Made by a program: the position numbers and the translations under genes
Shown: one piece after another, positions 56,232-64,000 of the stretch
Layout: each line of letters starts with the position of its first letter
Position numbering within the stretch: the stretch's first letter is position 1
The notes under the pieces: model-generated
Databases searched by the model: none
Seen by the model: only the letters and a program-made list of their open reading frames with translations
What the model was told of the DNA's origin: nothing
Source of the DNA: Pseudomonas taetrolens
Lineage (GTDB): Bacteria; Pseudomonadota; Gammaproteobacteria; Pseudomonadales; Pseudomonadaceae
Direction: 5' to 3'
Assembly: GCF_900475285.1 (NCBI RefSeq)
Contig: NZ_LS483370.1
Span: 1,254,001-1,318,000, forward strand
DNA: 64,000 nt

Positions 56232-56384
56232 GTGCCGAGTGCTCGAAAACGGGCTTCTAAACTGACTGCTCAGTCACTGTCATTTATCCGCACATTCTGC
56301 TGAACGGTCAATTTCAAACACCTGTTCCAGCGAGTACTATCCCTTGTCATCAACGCACTTTGCCCCGAATGAGGAGCTAACGTC

Positions 56385-56639
56385 ATGAATTGCCGTGAAG
56401 GCTGTGGCGCTTGTTGCATAGCCCCTTCCATCAGTACACCGATCCCTGGCATGCCCAATGGCAAACCCGCGGGGGAGCGTTGCCTGCATCTCTCTGTCGA
56501 TTTTCTGTGCGGTTTGTTCGGGCAGCCGGAACGCCCTGACGTATGCGGTGCCTTCAAGGCGGATATCGAGGTGTGCGGCAGCAGCCGGGAAGAGGCCATC
56601 AATCTGATTGGCTGGTGGGAGCAGATGACCGCGGCCTAG
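56385..56639 (+). CDS. YkgJ-type cysteine-cluster protein
   Basis: An 84 aa protein starting 'MNCREGCGACCIAPSIS', with Cys at 3, 7, 10 and 11. Further Cys are in 'ERCLHLSVDFLCGLFG' and 'DVCGAFKADIEVCGS', the pattern of the CxxxCxxCC (YkgJ, UPF0153) family, thought to bind zinc or iron. Function is unknown. GAGGAG stands before the ATG. The START-domain gene follows about 50 bases later. Confidence 0.88.
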   Translation: MNCREGCGACCIAPSISTPIPGMPNGKPAGERCLHLSVDFLCGLFGQPERPDVCGAFKADIEVCGSSREEAINLIGWWEQMTAA

Positions 56640-56686
56640 TGCGTTGTTGTTCAATGAACAAACCTTCAACAATAAGGAATAAGACA

Positions 56687-57289
56687 ATGGGTTCATTGCA
56701 TCGAGTGGCATTGGCATGTGGTTTGAGCGTTCTGTTGACAGGCGTAGCCCAGGCAGAAGACTGGAAAGTCGCCAAAAACGAAGACGGCATCAAGGTGTCG
56801 CTGAGCGAAGTCCCCGGTTCTCAGTACAAGGCTTATCAAGGTGTCACGCTGATCAAGGCACCCATCACCAAGTTGCGTGCCTTGCAAGAAGACGTGGCGG
56901 GCGCTTGCGCCTGGATTCATGAGTGCAAATCGCAAAAGCTGCTCAAGCATGAGGGTAACCAGAGCTGGACCTACACTCAATTCAATACCCCTTGGCCTGT
57001 CACGGCACGCGACTCGGTTCTGAAGGTGACGACCACTGAAGGTGCCGATGGCAGCTTGACCCGCACGCTCAAGGGCGAGCCCAAATACATCCCTGAAGAA
57101 AAAGGCTTCGTCCGTGTTTCCCAGGTCGAGGGTTTCTGGAAGTTTGTGCCCAAGGGGGATCAGACCGAAGTGACTTACCAGGTTCACACCGAGCCGGGTG
57201 GTAGCGTGCCGTCATGGCTGGCCAACAAGTTCGTGGTCGATGCGCCGTTCAATACCCTCAAGGCCTTGAAAACACGCGCAGAGAAGTAA
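56687..57289 (+). CDS. START-domain protein, exported
   Basis: 200 aa from ATG 56687, with AAGGAA upstream; the open frame before it is not used. A signal peptide ends at 'GVAQAED', followed by a START/Bet v1-like lipid-binding domain ('WKVAKNEDGIKVSLSEVPGS', 'WIHECKSQKLLKHEGNQS', 'YTQFNTPWPVTARDSVLKV', 'VEGFWKFVPKG'). START domains bind lipids or sterols; the ligand here is unknown. Similar periplasmic START proteins are common in Pseudomonas. Confidence 0.87.
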   Translation: MGSLHRVALACGLSVLLTGVAQAEDWKVAKNEDGIKVSLSEVPGSQYKAYQGVTLIKAPITKLRALQEDVAGACAWIHECKSQKLLKHEGNQSWTYTQFNTPWPVTARDSVLKVTTTEGADGSLTRTLKGEPKYIPEEKGFVRVSQVEGFWKFVPKGDQTEVTYQVHTEPGGSVPSWLANKFVVDAPFNTLKALKTRAEK

Positions 57290-57561
57290 TCCCTGTCATT
57301 GCGTGCCTGGCCCTGGACAGCGCATCTGTCCAGTTGCCAGGCCCCGACCTGTAGAATGTGGCCTGACCCGCACGCAAACGCGCTTATTTTAGCCTCTCCT
57401 CTTGGCAGAGATTACGCGCTGAGGCTACTCTGCAATCAGAGCAGCGAAGTAATCGACTGACTCTGATCTTGTTCGCTACATGCTTATTTCCTCCCCTGTA
57501 TAGCCAATCTGTTGCTGTTGGGGGAGTGCTGAATGTCTATCCATTGCGAGGAGGACGTTTC

Positions 57562-57903
57562 ATGAGCACAGCCCATCAAGAAGACCTCAGCAGCTATGTG
57601 CTGCGCCGCATGAAAGAAGGCGGTTTTGATTTTGCACGCATCCATCCCATCGAGTTTTACGCCGTATTCCCTGACGAGGAAGGCGCACGCAGAGCTGCAG
57701 GAAAATTTTGTGGTGAGTCGCTGAATGCCCAGGTCAACGTGCGTGAAGACGGTGTCTGGCATCTGGAGTTAAGCAAGTTGATGTACGCCACCTACGGCGG
57801 CATTGGTGATTTTGAGCAGGACTTTGAGGCGGTCGTGGTACCGCTGGGCGGGATCATCGAAGGTTGGGGAGTTAAGCAGGAGGTGCGTGGCCTGCTGAAC
57901 TGA
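57562..57903 (+). CDS. rraB: RNase E inhibitor RraB family protein
   Basis: 113 aa from ATG 57562, with GAGGAGGA upstream; the longer frame from 57469 is leader. The fold matches RraB/DUF695-like proteins: 'LRRMKEGGFDFARIHPIEFY', 'FPDEEGARRAA', 'WHLELSKLMYATYGGIGDFE', 'EGWGVKQEV'. In E. coli RraB binds the C-terminal part of RNase E and changes which transcripts are cut. Its likely partner, rne, is in the same window at 5-8 kb, although not linked in an operon. Confidence 0.85.
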   Translation: MSTAHQEDLSSYVLRRMKEGGFDFARIHPIEFYAVFPDEEGARRAAGKFCGESLNAQVNVREDGVWHLELSKLMYATYGGIGDFEQDFEAVVVPLGGIIEGWGVKQEVRGLLN

Positions 57904-58033
57904 ATACAGTGCAGTGAGATGCAAACGGCTGGCCTCAGGGCTGGCCGTTCTGGTTTTTACAAGGCGCTTCAGCGATTGTCAGCCAGGCTCGACCCTTGCC
58001 ACGCCCTCTGTCCTTTCAGGCGGCAAACGTCTT

Positions 58034-58843
58034 TCAAGGCAGTATGACCTTGCGCGTGGCCATGTGTTGCAAGTAACTGATCAACTGATCGAGCTCCGTA
58101 TCGGACAACACGCTGGGGTTAAAGCCTGGCATGCGCGCTTGGGGCCAGTGTCGCAGGCTTTGCGGGTCGCGGATGTATTGTTGGAGAAAGTTGCCACTGA
58201 AGTACTCCGTCGGGTTGTGCGGAAGATTCAGGTCGGGCCCGAATTGGGCGTCACCGGCACCGTTCAGGCGGTGACACGCCAGGCAATGCTTCTGGAACAG
58301 TGCAAACCCTTGATTGATGGGCGAGTCGGCTGCCAGCCGGGCGTCGGGACGCAAAACCGGGAAGCGTTCTGCAACGGGGGATTGGCGTGTGAAGCGGGTA
58401 ACCTGAAACGGCCATTGCTCGGGGCTGATATGGCTGGCTTGAGGGTTGGTCCACACCAGATAAAACGGACCGGCACTGGGCTTGCTCTGGCTCAGGGGTG
58501 GCCATGGCCGGGCAGGGTCTTCAATCGCCAGCCAGGCTTTTGCACCGCTTTGGTTCAGAAGTGGCGCTGCGGTCAGTTCGGCAGCAAATCCATCCAGCGC
58601 TACCGCTTGCAGGTGGTCTTCGGGTTTAAGGCCTTCAAGCAGTACCGCCATGGGGATCGCCCGGTACGTCATGTCCCGCTTGTACGAAACATCATCGGCA
58701 ACGTGCAGGGTTTGTGTAGCAGGGTGCAGCAGCAGTTCAGCGGTTTGCCAGGTGCGGCTGTGGTCACCCAGTTCAAGCGTAAGTTGCGCCGCACACAGTG
58801 GCAGGCTGAAGAGGGTGGCGAACAAAAAAGTTATGTATTTCAA
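58034..58843 (-). CDS. Monohaem cytochrome c family protein
   Basis: 269 aa, exported (signal peptide ending 'SLPLCAAQL'). The C-terminal c-type domain has the haem motif CxxCH in 'KHCLACHRLNGAGDAQ' and the axial Met in 'ARMPGFNP'. The first 150 residues resemble a molybdopterin-free sulfite-oxidase-like or other accessory domain ('LLLHPATQTLHVADDVSY', 'IPMAVLLEGLKPEDHL'), without certain assignment. The start is an unusual TTG at 58843; GAGGT stands 12 bases before it. Confidence 0.82.
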   Translation of the reverse strand: MKYITFLFATLFSLPLCAAQLTLELGDHSRTWQTAELLLHPATQTLHVADDVSYKRDMTYRAIPMAVLLEGLKPEDHLQAVALDGFAAELTAAPLLNQSGAKAWLAIEDPARPWPPLSQSKPSAGPFYLVWTNPQASHISPEQWPFQVTRFTRQSPVAERFPVLRPDARLAADSPINQGFALFQKHCLACHRLNGAGDAQFGPDLNLPHNPTEYFSGNFLQQYIRDPQSLRHWPQARMPGFNPSVLSDTELDQLISYLQHMATRKVILP

Positions 58844-59027
58844 TGGCTGATTGCGACCTCAGTCAATGGCAGTGTCACCGGGCGCCCCTTGCGCAGCGGT
58901 GGATGTAGCCGAACGTCCGCGCGCAACAGGCGCGGTTTCGGCTTGAAGAGAAAGGGTGGAGGCTGTCACTTTAAATCACAAGCGTCGCGTCGCAGACGAG
59001 GGTCGATAAATTCGGGCAGACAGAGCC

Positions 59028-59123
59028 TTAGCCGATGACCTTGGTCAGGTTCGGCAAAATCAGCAGCAAAGTGGTGGCAAAGAGAATAAGCCCGGCCTGA
59101 CGTACTTTCGTGTGTTTGAACAT
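59028..59123 (-). CDS. 31-residue single-span membrane microprotein
   Basis: A short frame from ATG 59123 to TAA, too small for most gene finders. The product starts 'MFKHTKVRQAGLILFATTLL' with a basic N-terminus and one hydrophobic helix (about residues 10-26), ending 'LPNLTKVIG'. AAGGCGG precedes the ATG at a good distance. The pattern of basic head plus one helix, a strong ribosome-binding site and no coding alternative makes it probably real. No function is known to me. It stands alone, upstream of the cytochrome c gene on the same strand. Confidence 0.7.
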   Translation of the reverse strand: MFKHTKVRQAGLILFATTLLLILPNLTKVIG

Positions 59124-59492
59124 GGCGATCCGCCTTTTATTGTTATTCCTGAACGACAACACGCCACATCAGGCGCTAAAACCTGAAATAAATGCTGCGG
59201 TGGTTGATAAAGTTAACCTTAGAGCCCGTATAACACATGGCTTAGAACCCTTTCACATCATCCAGGTGCATTAGGTTTCTAAAACGCTATTAGAATTTTC
59301 GAGGCTGCTCTGTCAGCCCGTTGCTAGACGCAATGGCTTGGGCGAGGAAGATAACGCTTAGGCTCCTACCGTTCGTCCGGGCGTGTTGAGCGAGTTGGCC
59401 CGGTCTGCGGCACTTGCCTTGAAATACGCTTTCGAGGCAGGCTCTACAGTACCGCTATCATCTTTTCCGCCTTTTTCGTGCCAGGTACTTTT
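59124..59492. other. Intergenic region between the microprotein and the amidotransferase gene
   Basis: About 370 bases, relatively AT-rich near 59.13-59.30 kb. The microprotein ribosome-binding site is at its left end and a possible minus-strand -10 (TTATAC, near 59230) further in. No RNA gene or coding frame that I would support was seen. Confidence 0.4.
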
Positions 59493-60218
59493 ATGTCGCT
59501 ACGCATCTGCATTCTGGAAACCGACATTCTGCGTCCAGAGTTTGTTGATCAATATCAGGGCTACGGACAAATGTTCGTGAGGTTGTTTTCCTCGCAGCCG
59601 ATTGCGGCCGAGTTCACGGTGTTCAACGTGATGCAGGGCGAGTACCCGGCGGACGATCAAGTCTTTGATGCCTATCTGGTCACGGGTAGTAAAGCCGATT
59701 CATTTGGTGCCGATCCCTGGATCCAGACCCTTAAAAGCTATTTGCTGACGCGTTATGAGCGGGGAGACAAGCTGCTGGGTGTGTGCTTCGGTCATCAGTT
59801 GCTGGCATTGCTGCTGGGCGGCAAAAGCGAGCGGGCCACTCAGGGCTGGGGCGTTGGCACCCATCAGTACACGCTGGCTGCCAGGGCACCCTGGATGACA
59901 CCGGTGGTTGAAGAGTTGACGTTGTTGATCAGCCATCAGGACCAGGTTACTGCCCTGCCGGAAAACGCCACGGTGATTGCATCCAGTGATTTTTGCCCGT
60001 TTGCGGCTTATCACATCAATGATCAAGTGCTGTGCTTTCAGGGGCACCCCGAGTTCATTCACGATTATTCGCGGGCTTTGCTCGACTTGCGTCAGGAGCA
60101 TCTGGGCGAGCAGATCTATAACACCGGGATTGCCAGCCTGGAGCAAGGTCATCACGGTCAGACCGTGGCCGAGTGGATGATGCGATTTGTAGCCCACAAA
60201 CCCCAGGTGTCGGCATAA
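59493..60218 (+). CDS. Class I glutamine amidotransferase (GMP-synthase-like)
   Basis: A 241 aa GATase1 domain protein. It has the nucleophile Cys in 'LLGVCFGHQLLALLLGG' (about residue 97) and the catalytic His-x-Glu in 'CFQGHPEFIHDYS' (about residue 187), so the triad is intact. No synthetase domain is attached. Such stand-alone enzymes act on glutamine or gamma-glutamyl compounds; the substrate is not known. The gene ends near a GC-rich inverted repeat and is convergent with corA. Confidence 0.9.
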   Translation: MSLRICILETDILRPEFVDQYQGYGQMFVRLFSSQPIAAEFTVFNVMQGEYPADDQVFDAYLVTGSKADSFGADPWIQTLKSYLLTRYERGDKLLGVCFGHQLLALLLGGKSERATQGWGVGTHQYTLAARAPWMTPVVEELTLLISHQDQVTALPENATVIASSDFCPFAAYHINDQVLCFQGHPEFIHDYSRALLDLRQEHLGEQIYNTGIASLEQGHHGQTVAEWMMRFVAHKPQVSA

Positions 60219-60222
60219 GTGC

Positions 60223-60249
60223 GGGCAGGCGCGTAGATCGCGCCTGCCC
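60223..60249. terminator. GC-rich hairpin between convergent genes
   Basis: GGGCAGGCGCG (60223-60233), TAGAT, CGCGCCTGCCC (60239-60249): a perfect 11-bp stem in the 34-base gap between the amidotransferase gene and corA. It lacks a T-run, so it would rely on a pause or RNA-end stability rather than on a classical terminator. Confidence 0.55.
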
Positions 60250-60252
60250 CGG

Positions 60253-61224
60253 TTACAACCAGCCCGAGCGCTTGAAGCTGGCCCAGAGCCCTGTCACACC
60301 CACGGCAATAAAGCCCAGCACGCCAAAATAGCCGTAATGCCAGCTCAGCTCCGGCATGTTCTGGAAGTTCATTCCGTAAATCCCCGCCACGGCGGTAGGG
60401 AAGGCGAGTATGGCCGCCCAGGCTGCGAACTTGCGCTGCACGTTGCTTTGCCGCGACGCCTCCAGCAGTACGACGATTTCAATGGTTTGGGAGGCGATAT
60501 CGCGCAGGGTGGTGAGGTCTTCCATCTGGCGGGTAACGTGGATCTGCACATCGCGGAAGTACGGGCGCATGTTCTTATCAATAAAGGGGAAGGCCAGTCG
60601 CTGCAGCTCTTCGCTGATTTCAACCATGGGCGCCACATAACGTCGCAACCGCAGCACATCACGGCGCAGGGCATGCAATTGCACAATGTCGGCTTCATTG
60701 AGGGCGCTGCCCATGATGCTTTTTTCCAGCGCGTCGATTTCGGCGTGGATGGCTTCGCTGACGGGTTGGTAACTCTCGGTCACGAAATCGAGCAGGGCGT
60801 ACAGCACAAAGTCTTCGCCATGCTCCAGCAGCAGCGGGCGAGCCTCGCACCGTGAGCGCACGGCTTTGTATGAAGCAGAATGGCCGTTGCGGCTGGTGAT
60901 GATGTAACCGTTGCCTGCAAAGATGTGAGTTTCGACGAACTCCAGTTTGCTCTCATGGCGAACGGGCGAATAGATCACGATAAACAGCGCATCGCCAAAT
61001 GTTTCGAGCTTGGGCCGGCTGTGTTGCTCAAGCGCATCCTCGATGGCCAGTTCATGCAGCTTGAACTGGCGTTGCAAGGTGTTCAGCTCTTGCGCGTCGG
61101 GTTGCTCCAGACCGATCCAGACGAAGTGGCCGGGCTTGTTGGCCCAAGCGATGCCTTCGTCCAACGTGATATCGGTGACTTTTTTGCCCGCACTGTAGAC
61201 TGCGGCAGCAACGACTCTCCCCAT
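60253..61224 (-). CDS. corA: CorA-type magnesium/cobalt transport protein
   Basis: A 323 aa transporter of the CorA family. A large cytoplasmic funnel domain ('HFVWIGLEQPDAQELNTLQR', 'HSRPKLETFGDALFIVIYSP') is followed by two C-terminal membrane helices, with the pore motif YGMN after the first ('GIYGMNFQNMPELSW') and a basic C-terminal end ('SFKRSGWL'). CorA is the main passive Mg2+ importer. The gene appears monocistronic. Confidence 0.93.
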   Translation of the reverse strand: MGRVVAAAVYSAGKKVTDITLDEGIAWANKPGHFVWIGLEQPDAQELNTLQRQFKLHELAIEDALEQHSRPKLETFGDALFIVIYSPVRHESKLEFVETHIFAGNGYIITSRNGHSASYKAVRSRCEARPLLLEHGEDFVLYALLDFVTESYQPVSEAIHAEIDALEKSIMGSALNEADIVQLHALRRDVLRLRRYVAPMVEISEELQRLAFPFIDKNMRPYFRDVQIHVTRQMEDLTTLRDIASQTIEIVVLLEASRQSNVQRKFAAWAAILAFPTAVAGIYGMNFQNMPELSWHYGYFGVLGFIAVGVTGLWASFKRSGWL

Positions 61225-61306
61225 AGTTCTAATCGCTTCTTCTTCAAAGGGTTATGGCACAGGATGCAGCTTAGCGTGCAATGCCCCGTTTTGAGTCGAG
61301 AAACGT

Positions 61307-62089
61307 TCAGAGGTTCGGGTTGGATTCGGCGGTCTTGCGGCCAGCCACGTGCGGCAGGCGGAGATTTTTTCGGGTAATCAGTTCGCGGTCCATGGCTTCA
61401 ATGCAGTCGAGCATCTGCTCACGGCACTGCGCCATCAGTGCGGGCATGTCATCCAGCGTCAGGCCGGTAGTCGGAATCGCCGGCAAGGAGCGAATCAGGA
61501 TATCGGCACTGTGCCAGCGGTTGAGCTTCAGGTGCTGGCTGTAGGTGCTGACGCACACCGGGACGATCGGCACGCCGGCGCTGATCGCCATCTGGAATGC
61601 CCCTTTCTTGAACGGCAGCAGGGTTTTGCCCAGGTTGCGCGTGCCCTCCGGGAAGACCCAGATCGAGGTCTCTTTCTCTTGCAGGGTGCGGGTGGTGGCC
61701 AGCATCGATTTGCGGGCTTTATGGGCGTTGCCCCGATCAATCAGTACGTTACCGGCCAGCCAGAACAACTGGCCGAACAACGGAACCCATTTCAGGCTTT
61801 TTTTACCGATGCACACGGTGCGGTAAGGCACCACGTTGCCGAACACAAACAAGTCATAGTTGGACTGATGGTTGGCGATGATCACGCAGCTCTGCGGTTT
61901 GTCCATCAAGGGGCCGACTTCGGCCTTGAGCCTGTAACCCAGGATCCATTTGGAGGGCCAGGCGTACAGGCGCGCGCACAGACGGCTGTTGTCCGGATTA
62001 AAAGGGCGGCACATACCGAGTAATACGCCGAGTACCCCTGAGACCATAAAATGCAGGCTCATCAACAACATACGTATCGAAAGTAGCAT
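61307..62089 (-). CDS. plsC: 1-acyl-sn-glycerol-3-phosphate acyltransferase
   Basis: A 260 aa membrane acyltransferase making phosphatidic acid. It has a hydrophobic N-terminus ('MLLSIRMLLMSLHFMVSGVL'), the H(X)4D catalytic motif 'IANHQSNYDLF' near residue 72, the substrate motif 'VFPEGTRNLG' near residue 145 and 'IVPVCVSTY' after it. Pseudomonas often has several plsC paralogues; which one this is cannot be said. Confidence 0.92.
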   Translation of the reverse strand: MLLSIRMLLMSLHFMVSGVLGVLLGMCRPFNPDNSRLCARLYAWPSKWILGYRLKAEVGPLMDKPQSCVIIANHQSNYDLFVFGNVVPYRTVCIGKKSLKWVPLFGQLFWLAGNVLIDRGNAHKARKSMLATTRTLQEKETSIWVFPEGTRNLGKTLLPFKKGAFQMAISAGVPIVPVCVSTYSQHLKLNRWHSADILIRSLPAIPTTGLTLDDMPALMAQCREQMLDCIEAMDRELITRKNLRLPHVAGRKTAESNPNL

Positions 62090-62306
62090 TTACAGGCTCG
62101 CGAAAACAAAAGTTGGCGCAGTGTACGGATGTGCACTGTCTACGGCAATTACCCCGACACGTGTAGGAGATTGCGGATGTTTAAGCATATGTTTCGGCGA
62201 GGCAGGTGCGCGGCGGGTTAGGGCGGGCAGTCCGGAAGCGGCGGGAAGGGGGGCGGCAGATCCCGGCCGCAGGGGCAGCCGGGAGGTATTCTTCAGAGGC
62301 GCAACG

Positions 62307-62996
62307 TTACAGTTGGTGGTGTTGGTCCAACTCGATCGCCTTGTCCAGGGTTTCCAGCAGCTCCTTGCGGACTTTGAGCTTGGTATTCTTGTGCGCCTTC
62401 ATATTGATCTTCTTCAATTGGCGCGCTACCTCGAGGGCGGTTGCCTGCAGCGCCTCGGGCTTGACCACCTGATCAAGGAAGCCGGCGTCTACTGCGCTGT
62501 GCGGGGTGAACATTTCGCCGTTGATAACCGAGCGATGGAAGGCCGACTTGCGCAACCGGTCACGGGCCAGTTCGATCCCGGCATGGTGCATGGTCATGCC
62601 GATTTGCACTTCGTTCAATCCGATGCTGAATGGGCCTTCAACGCCGATGCGATAATCCGCCGACAACAACAGAAATGCACCTTTGGCCACAGCATGGCCA
62701 GGGCAGGCGACCACCACCGGGAATGGATGCGCCAGCAAGCGGCGAGCCAGGGTTGAACCCAGACGCACCAGTTCAATGGCTTGCTGAGGACCGGCCGTCA
62801 TCACCTTCAAGTCATAACCGCCCGACAGAATCCCTGGCTGTCCCGTGATAATGACCACGGCGCGATCCTGCTCGGCCTGATCCAGCGCGGTGTTAAACGC
62901 CGCGATCACATCCGGAGAGATAGCGTTCACCTTGCCATTGCTCAGGGTCAGGGTGGCGATACCGTCTTCCAGGAGATAGGAAATCAAGTCACTCAT
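62307..62996 (-). CDS. Crotonase/enoyl-CoA hydratase family protein
   Basis: A 229 aa short crotonase fold protein. It has 'SNGKVNAISPDVIAAFN', the oxyanion-hole segment 'ITGQPGILSGGYDLKVM' and 'VVVACPGHAVAKGAFLLL'. The Glu pair typical of true hydratases is not obvious ('YRIGVEGPFSIGLNEVQIGM'), so the reaction may be different (isomerase or hydrolase). No other beta-oxidation gene is adjacent. Confidence 0.88.
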   Translation of the reverse strand: MSDLISYLLEDGIATLTLSNGKVNAISPDVIAAFNTALDQAEQDRAVVIITGQPGILSGGYDLKVMTAGPQQAIELVRLGSTLARRLLAHPFPVVVACPGHAVAKGAFLLLSADYRIGVEGPFSIGLNEVQIGMTMHHAGIELARDRLRKSAFHRSVINGEMFTPHSAVDAGFLDQVVKPEALQATALEVARQLKKINMKAHKNTKLKVRKELLETLDKAIELDQHHQL

Positions 62997-63239
62997 GGCG
63001 CAATTCCTTGTATTGAAGTGGAGCAGACGTTACCCAGCCCCACCGCGCAGGTAAAGCGCTAAGACTGACCAGTGAGTCAGGGAATTGGCCTTCACCTTCT
63101 ATATAGACACCAGCGCTGCGGCGGCCGTGTTGGGCATGCATCGCATGCGGCAAGCCCGGAAAATGGCAGAATCACCCGCCTTGCCCGAGTGGCAAAAACC
63201 TCGAGCCCCGTAAGCGCATGAAAATTCTGAAAAAAACAT

Positions 63240-63268
63240 TTGTCATATCGAAAGCTTTCGACTACATT
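63240..63268 (+). promoter_or_regulatory. Promoter of tRNA-Ser
   Basis: TTGTCA (63240-63245), a 17-base spacer and TACATT (63263-63268), about 38 bases before the tRNA. The spacer contains the palindrome CGAAAGCTTTCG. Confidence 0.7.
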
Positions 63269-63306
63269 AGCGCGCCTCGACAGACAGAACATGTTTGAAG
63301 AGATAC

Positions 63307-63396
63307 GGTGAAGTGTCCGAGTGGCTTAAGGAGCACGCCTGGAAAGTGTGTATACAAGAAATTGTATCGAGAGTTCGAATCTCTCCTTCACCGCCA
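63307..63396 (+). tRNA. tRNA-Ser (GGA anticodon)
   Basis: 90 nt: acceptor arm GGTGAAG (63307-63313) with CTTCACC (63386-63392), discriminator G and an encoded CCA (63394-63396). The anticodon loop CTGGAAA gives GGA, and a long variable arm marks a class II serine tRNA. The T-loop GTTCGAATC is intact. It reads UCC/UCU codons. Confidence 0.97.
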
Positions 63397-63408
63397 CATT
63401 AAGTACGC

Positions 63409-63444
63409 AAAACCCCCGGTCTTCCACGCGAAGCCGGGGGTTTT
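63409..63444 (+). terminator. Terminator after tRNA-Ser
   Basis: AAAACCCCCGG (63409-63419) pairs with CCGGGGGTTTT (63434-63444); CTT/AAG adds to the stem. It works for the tRNA on the plus strand and may work for minus-strand transcripts too. Confidence 0.92.
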
Positions 63445-63589
63445 GTGGTTTCTGGCGCCTGAAAAAGAGGCTGGTCGGGAGTGCTTAAACATACTGGCCA
63501 TCTTAGGTTTGAATAACCTCTGCTAAGTGTGGGTCAGTCTCGGCTTTTGTTGATCAGGCAAAATGCCAGTCCACAGGCGGACTTGTCCT

Positions 63590-63835
63590 CTAAAAGCTGA
63601 ACCACAACCTCTGCATTGGTGTGGAGTTTGCGATCAAGGCGATATGCATCTCACCCTCCGGTATCACAATTGGAGGTGTCTGCGAAGGACGCTCGAGCCC
63701 TGTGAAGGTTTCCAATTGCTCCGATGGCTCGAAGATCCGGGCAGGTTCGGCATCCGCTGCAGCAGAGCCCAAACGTGACTTGTAGTATTCGTGAGTCGAG
63801 TCGAGGTCACCGCTCGTCGGTTGGGACGGGTTTTT
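63590..63835 (-). pseudogene. Open frame without start codon, possible gene remnant after tRNA-Ser
   Basis: 82 codons are open on the minus strand, ending at TAG (63590-63592). The composition is ordinary for a protein ('RIFEPSEQLETFTGLERP', 'IVIPEGEMHIALIANS'), but there is no ATG or GTG; the first usable start is TTG 63772 without a Shine-Dalgarno. It may be the 3' remnant of a lost gene, as expected beside a tRNA insertion site, or chance. The rest of 63445-63905 holds nothing else that I recognise. Confidence 0.25.
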
Positions 63836-63905
63836 CTAAACCTTTGCCGGCAGGTGCCTTCAGATTCGTTGCAGGGAATAAACCTGCCTTTTTCTGGAGG
63901 AAGCT

Positions 63906-64000
63906 ATGAAAACCCCGAGTGCCCCTAAACGTTTTGTCACTGGCTGCGCATTGGCCTGCGCCGTATTCATGGTGGGGGCCGCTGTGGCTGCGGCTCCGGC
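63906..64000 (+). CDS. Exported protein, 5' part only (continues outside window)
   Basis: ATG 63906 follows GGAGGAAG and opens a frame to the end of the window. The 31 or so visible residues form a signal peptide ('MKTPSAPKRFVTGCALAC', then a hydrophobic stretch ending 'VAAAPA'). The mature protein is not in view, so no function can be given. Confidence 0.8.
   Translation, partial: MKTPSAPKRFVTGCALACAVFMVGAAVAAAP

Noticed and set aside
58859..58969. A 36-codon minus-strand frame between the microprotein and the cytochrome c gene (GTG start)
   Set aside because: It has no Shine-Dalgarno, an Ala/Thr/Ser-rich composition without features, and a length that is easily found by chance in GC-rich DNA.
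57914..59038. A 374-codon plus-strand frame opposite the cytochrome c gene
   Set aside because: The minus strand carries a haem-binding protein with a signal peptide and CxxCH; the plus frame has no features and runs across the gap into the microprotein gene.

Overview
This window is a piece of a Pseudomonas chromosome (fluorescens/fragi-like rather than aeruginosa). The gene order comEC-exbB-exbD-lpxK-ycaR-kdsB-murB / rne / rluC-HAD-sppA / maf / yceD-rpmF-plsX-fabD-fabG-acpP-fabF-pabC-mltG-tmk-holB-tatD follows the order I know from P. aeruginosa PAO1 (about PA2984 down to PA2959). The ETF genes near 48-52 kb correspond to PA2953-PA2951. The DNA is moderately GC-rich, uses many GTG/TTG starts, and carries Pseudomonas-type REP elements.

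Region 1 (1-22 kb) is conserved housekeeping: cell-envelope precursors (lpxK, kdsB, murB), RNA processing (rne, rluC), fatty-acid and phospholipid synthesis (plsX, fabD, fabG, acpP, fabF), folate (pabC), and peptidoglycan and DNA replication (mltG, tmk, holB). Two genes that PAO1 has in this block are absent: ptpA between kdsB and murB, where only a 20-codon coupled frame remains, and pilZ between holB and tatD.

Region 2 (22-24.4 kb) holds a minus-strand sRNA that I identify as RgsA from position, a sigma-S-like promoter, three stem-loops and a terminator. It also holds a TetR regulator and a MoaA-type radical SAM gene. RgsA is nearly perfectly complementary to the ribosome-binding site of acpP 6 kb away.

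Region 3 (24.5-33.3 kb) is an orphan type VI secretion (T6SS) island: vgrG, a DUF4123 adaptor, a large VasX-like membrane-acting effector, and two tandem DUF6708 membrane proteins that are probably immunity proteins. The effector's translationally coupled start is separated from its main reading frame by a run of nine C residues. This is a one-base frameshift that could be phase variation, a mutation or an assembly error. The two DUF6708 genes are almost identical except for a sharply bounded divergent membrane segment.

Region 4 (33.4-45.6 kb) has two conserved small genes (DUF4823, DUF1285). It is followed by a complete candidate De Ley-Doudoroff route for D-galactose (and possibly L-arabinose): SMP-30 lactonase, SDR sugar dehydrogenase, AraFGH-type ABC transporter, dgoK, dgoA, dgoD, a galactonate-type MFS carrier and an IclR regulator. 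Two transcription units share a duplicated promoter/leader module.

Region 5 (45.6-64 kb) carries a zinc alcohol dehydrogenase divergent from an AraC regulator, and ETF-ubiquinone oxidoreductase divergent from etfBA with a PsrA-like box between them. It then has lipoproteins and an OmpA-like protein, a MocR-type regulator, a secreted hypothetical, a YkgJ-type cysteine protein, a START-domain protein, rraB, a cytochrome c, a 31-residue membrane microprotein, a class I amidotransferase, corA, plsC, a crotonase and tRNA-Ser(GGA). The window ends inside a gene for an exported protein.
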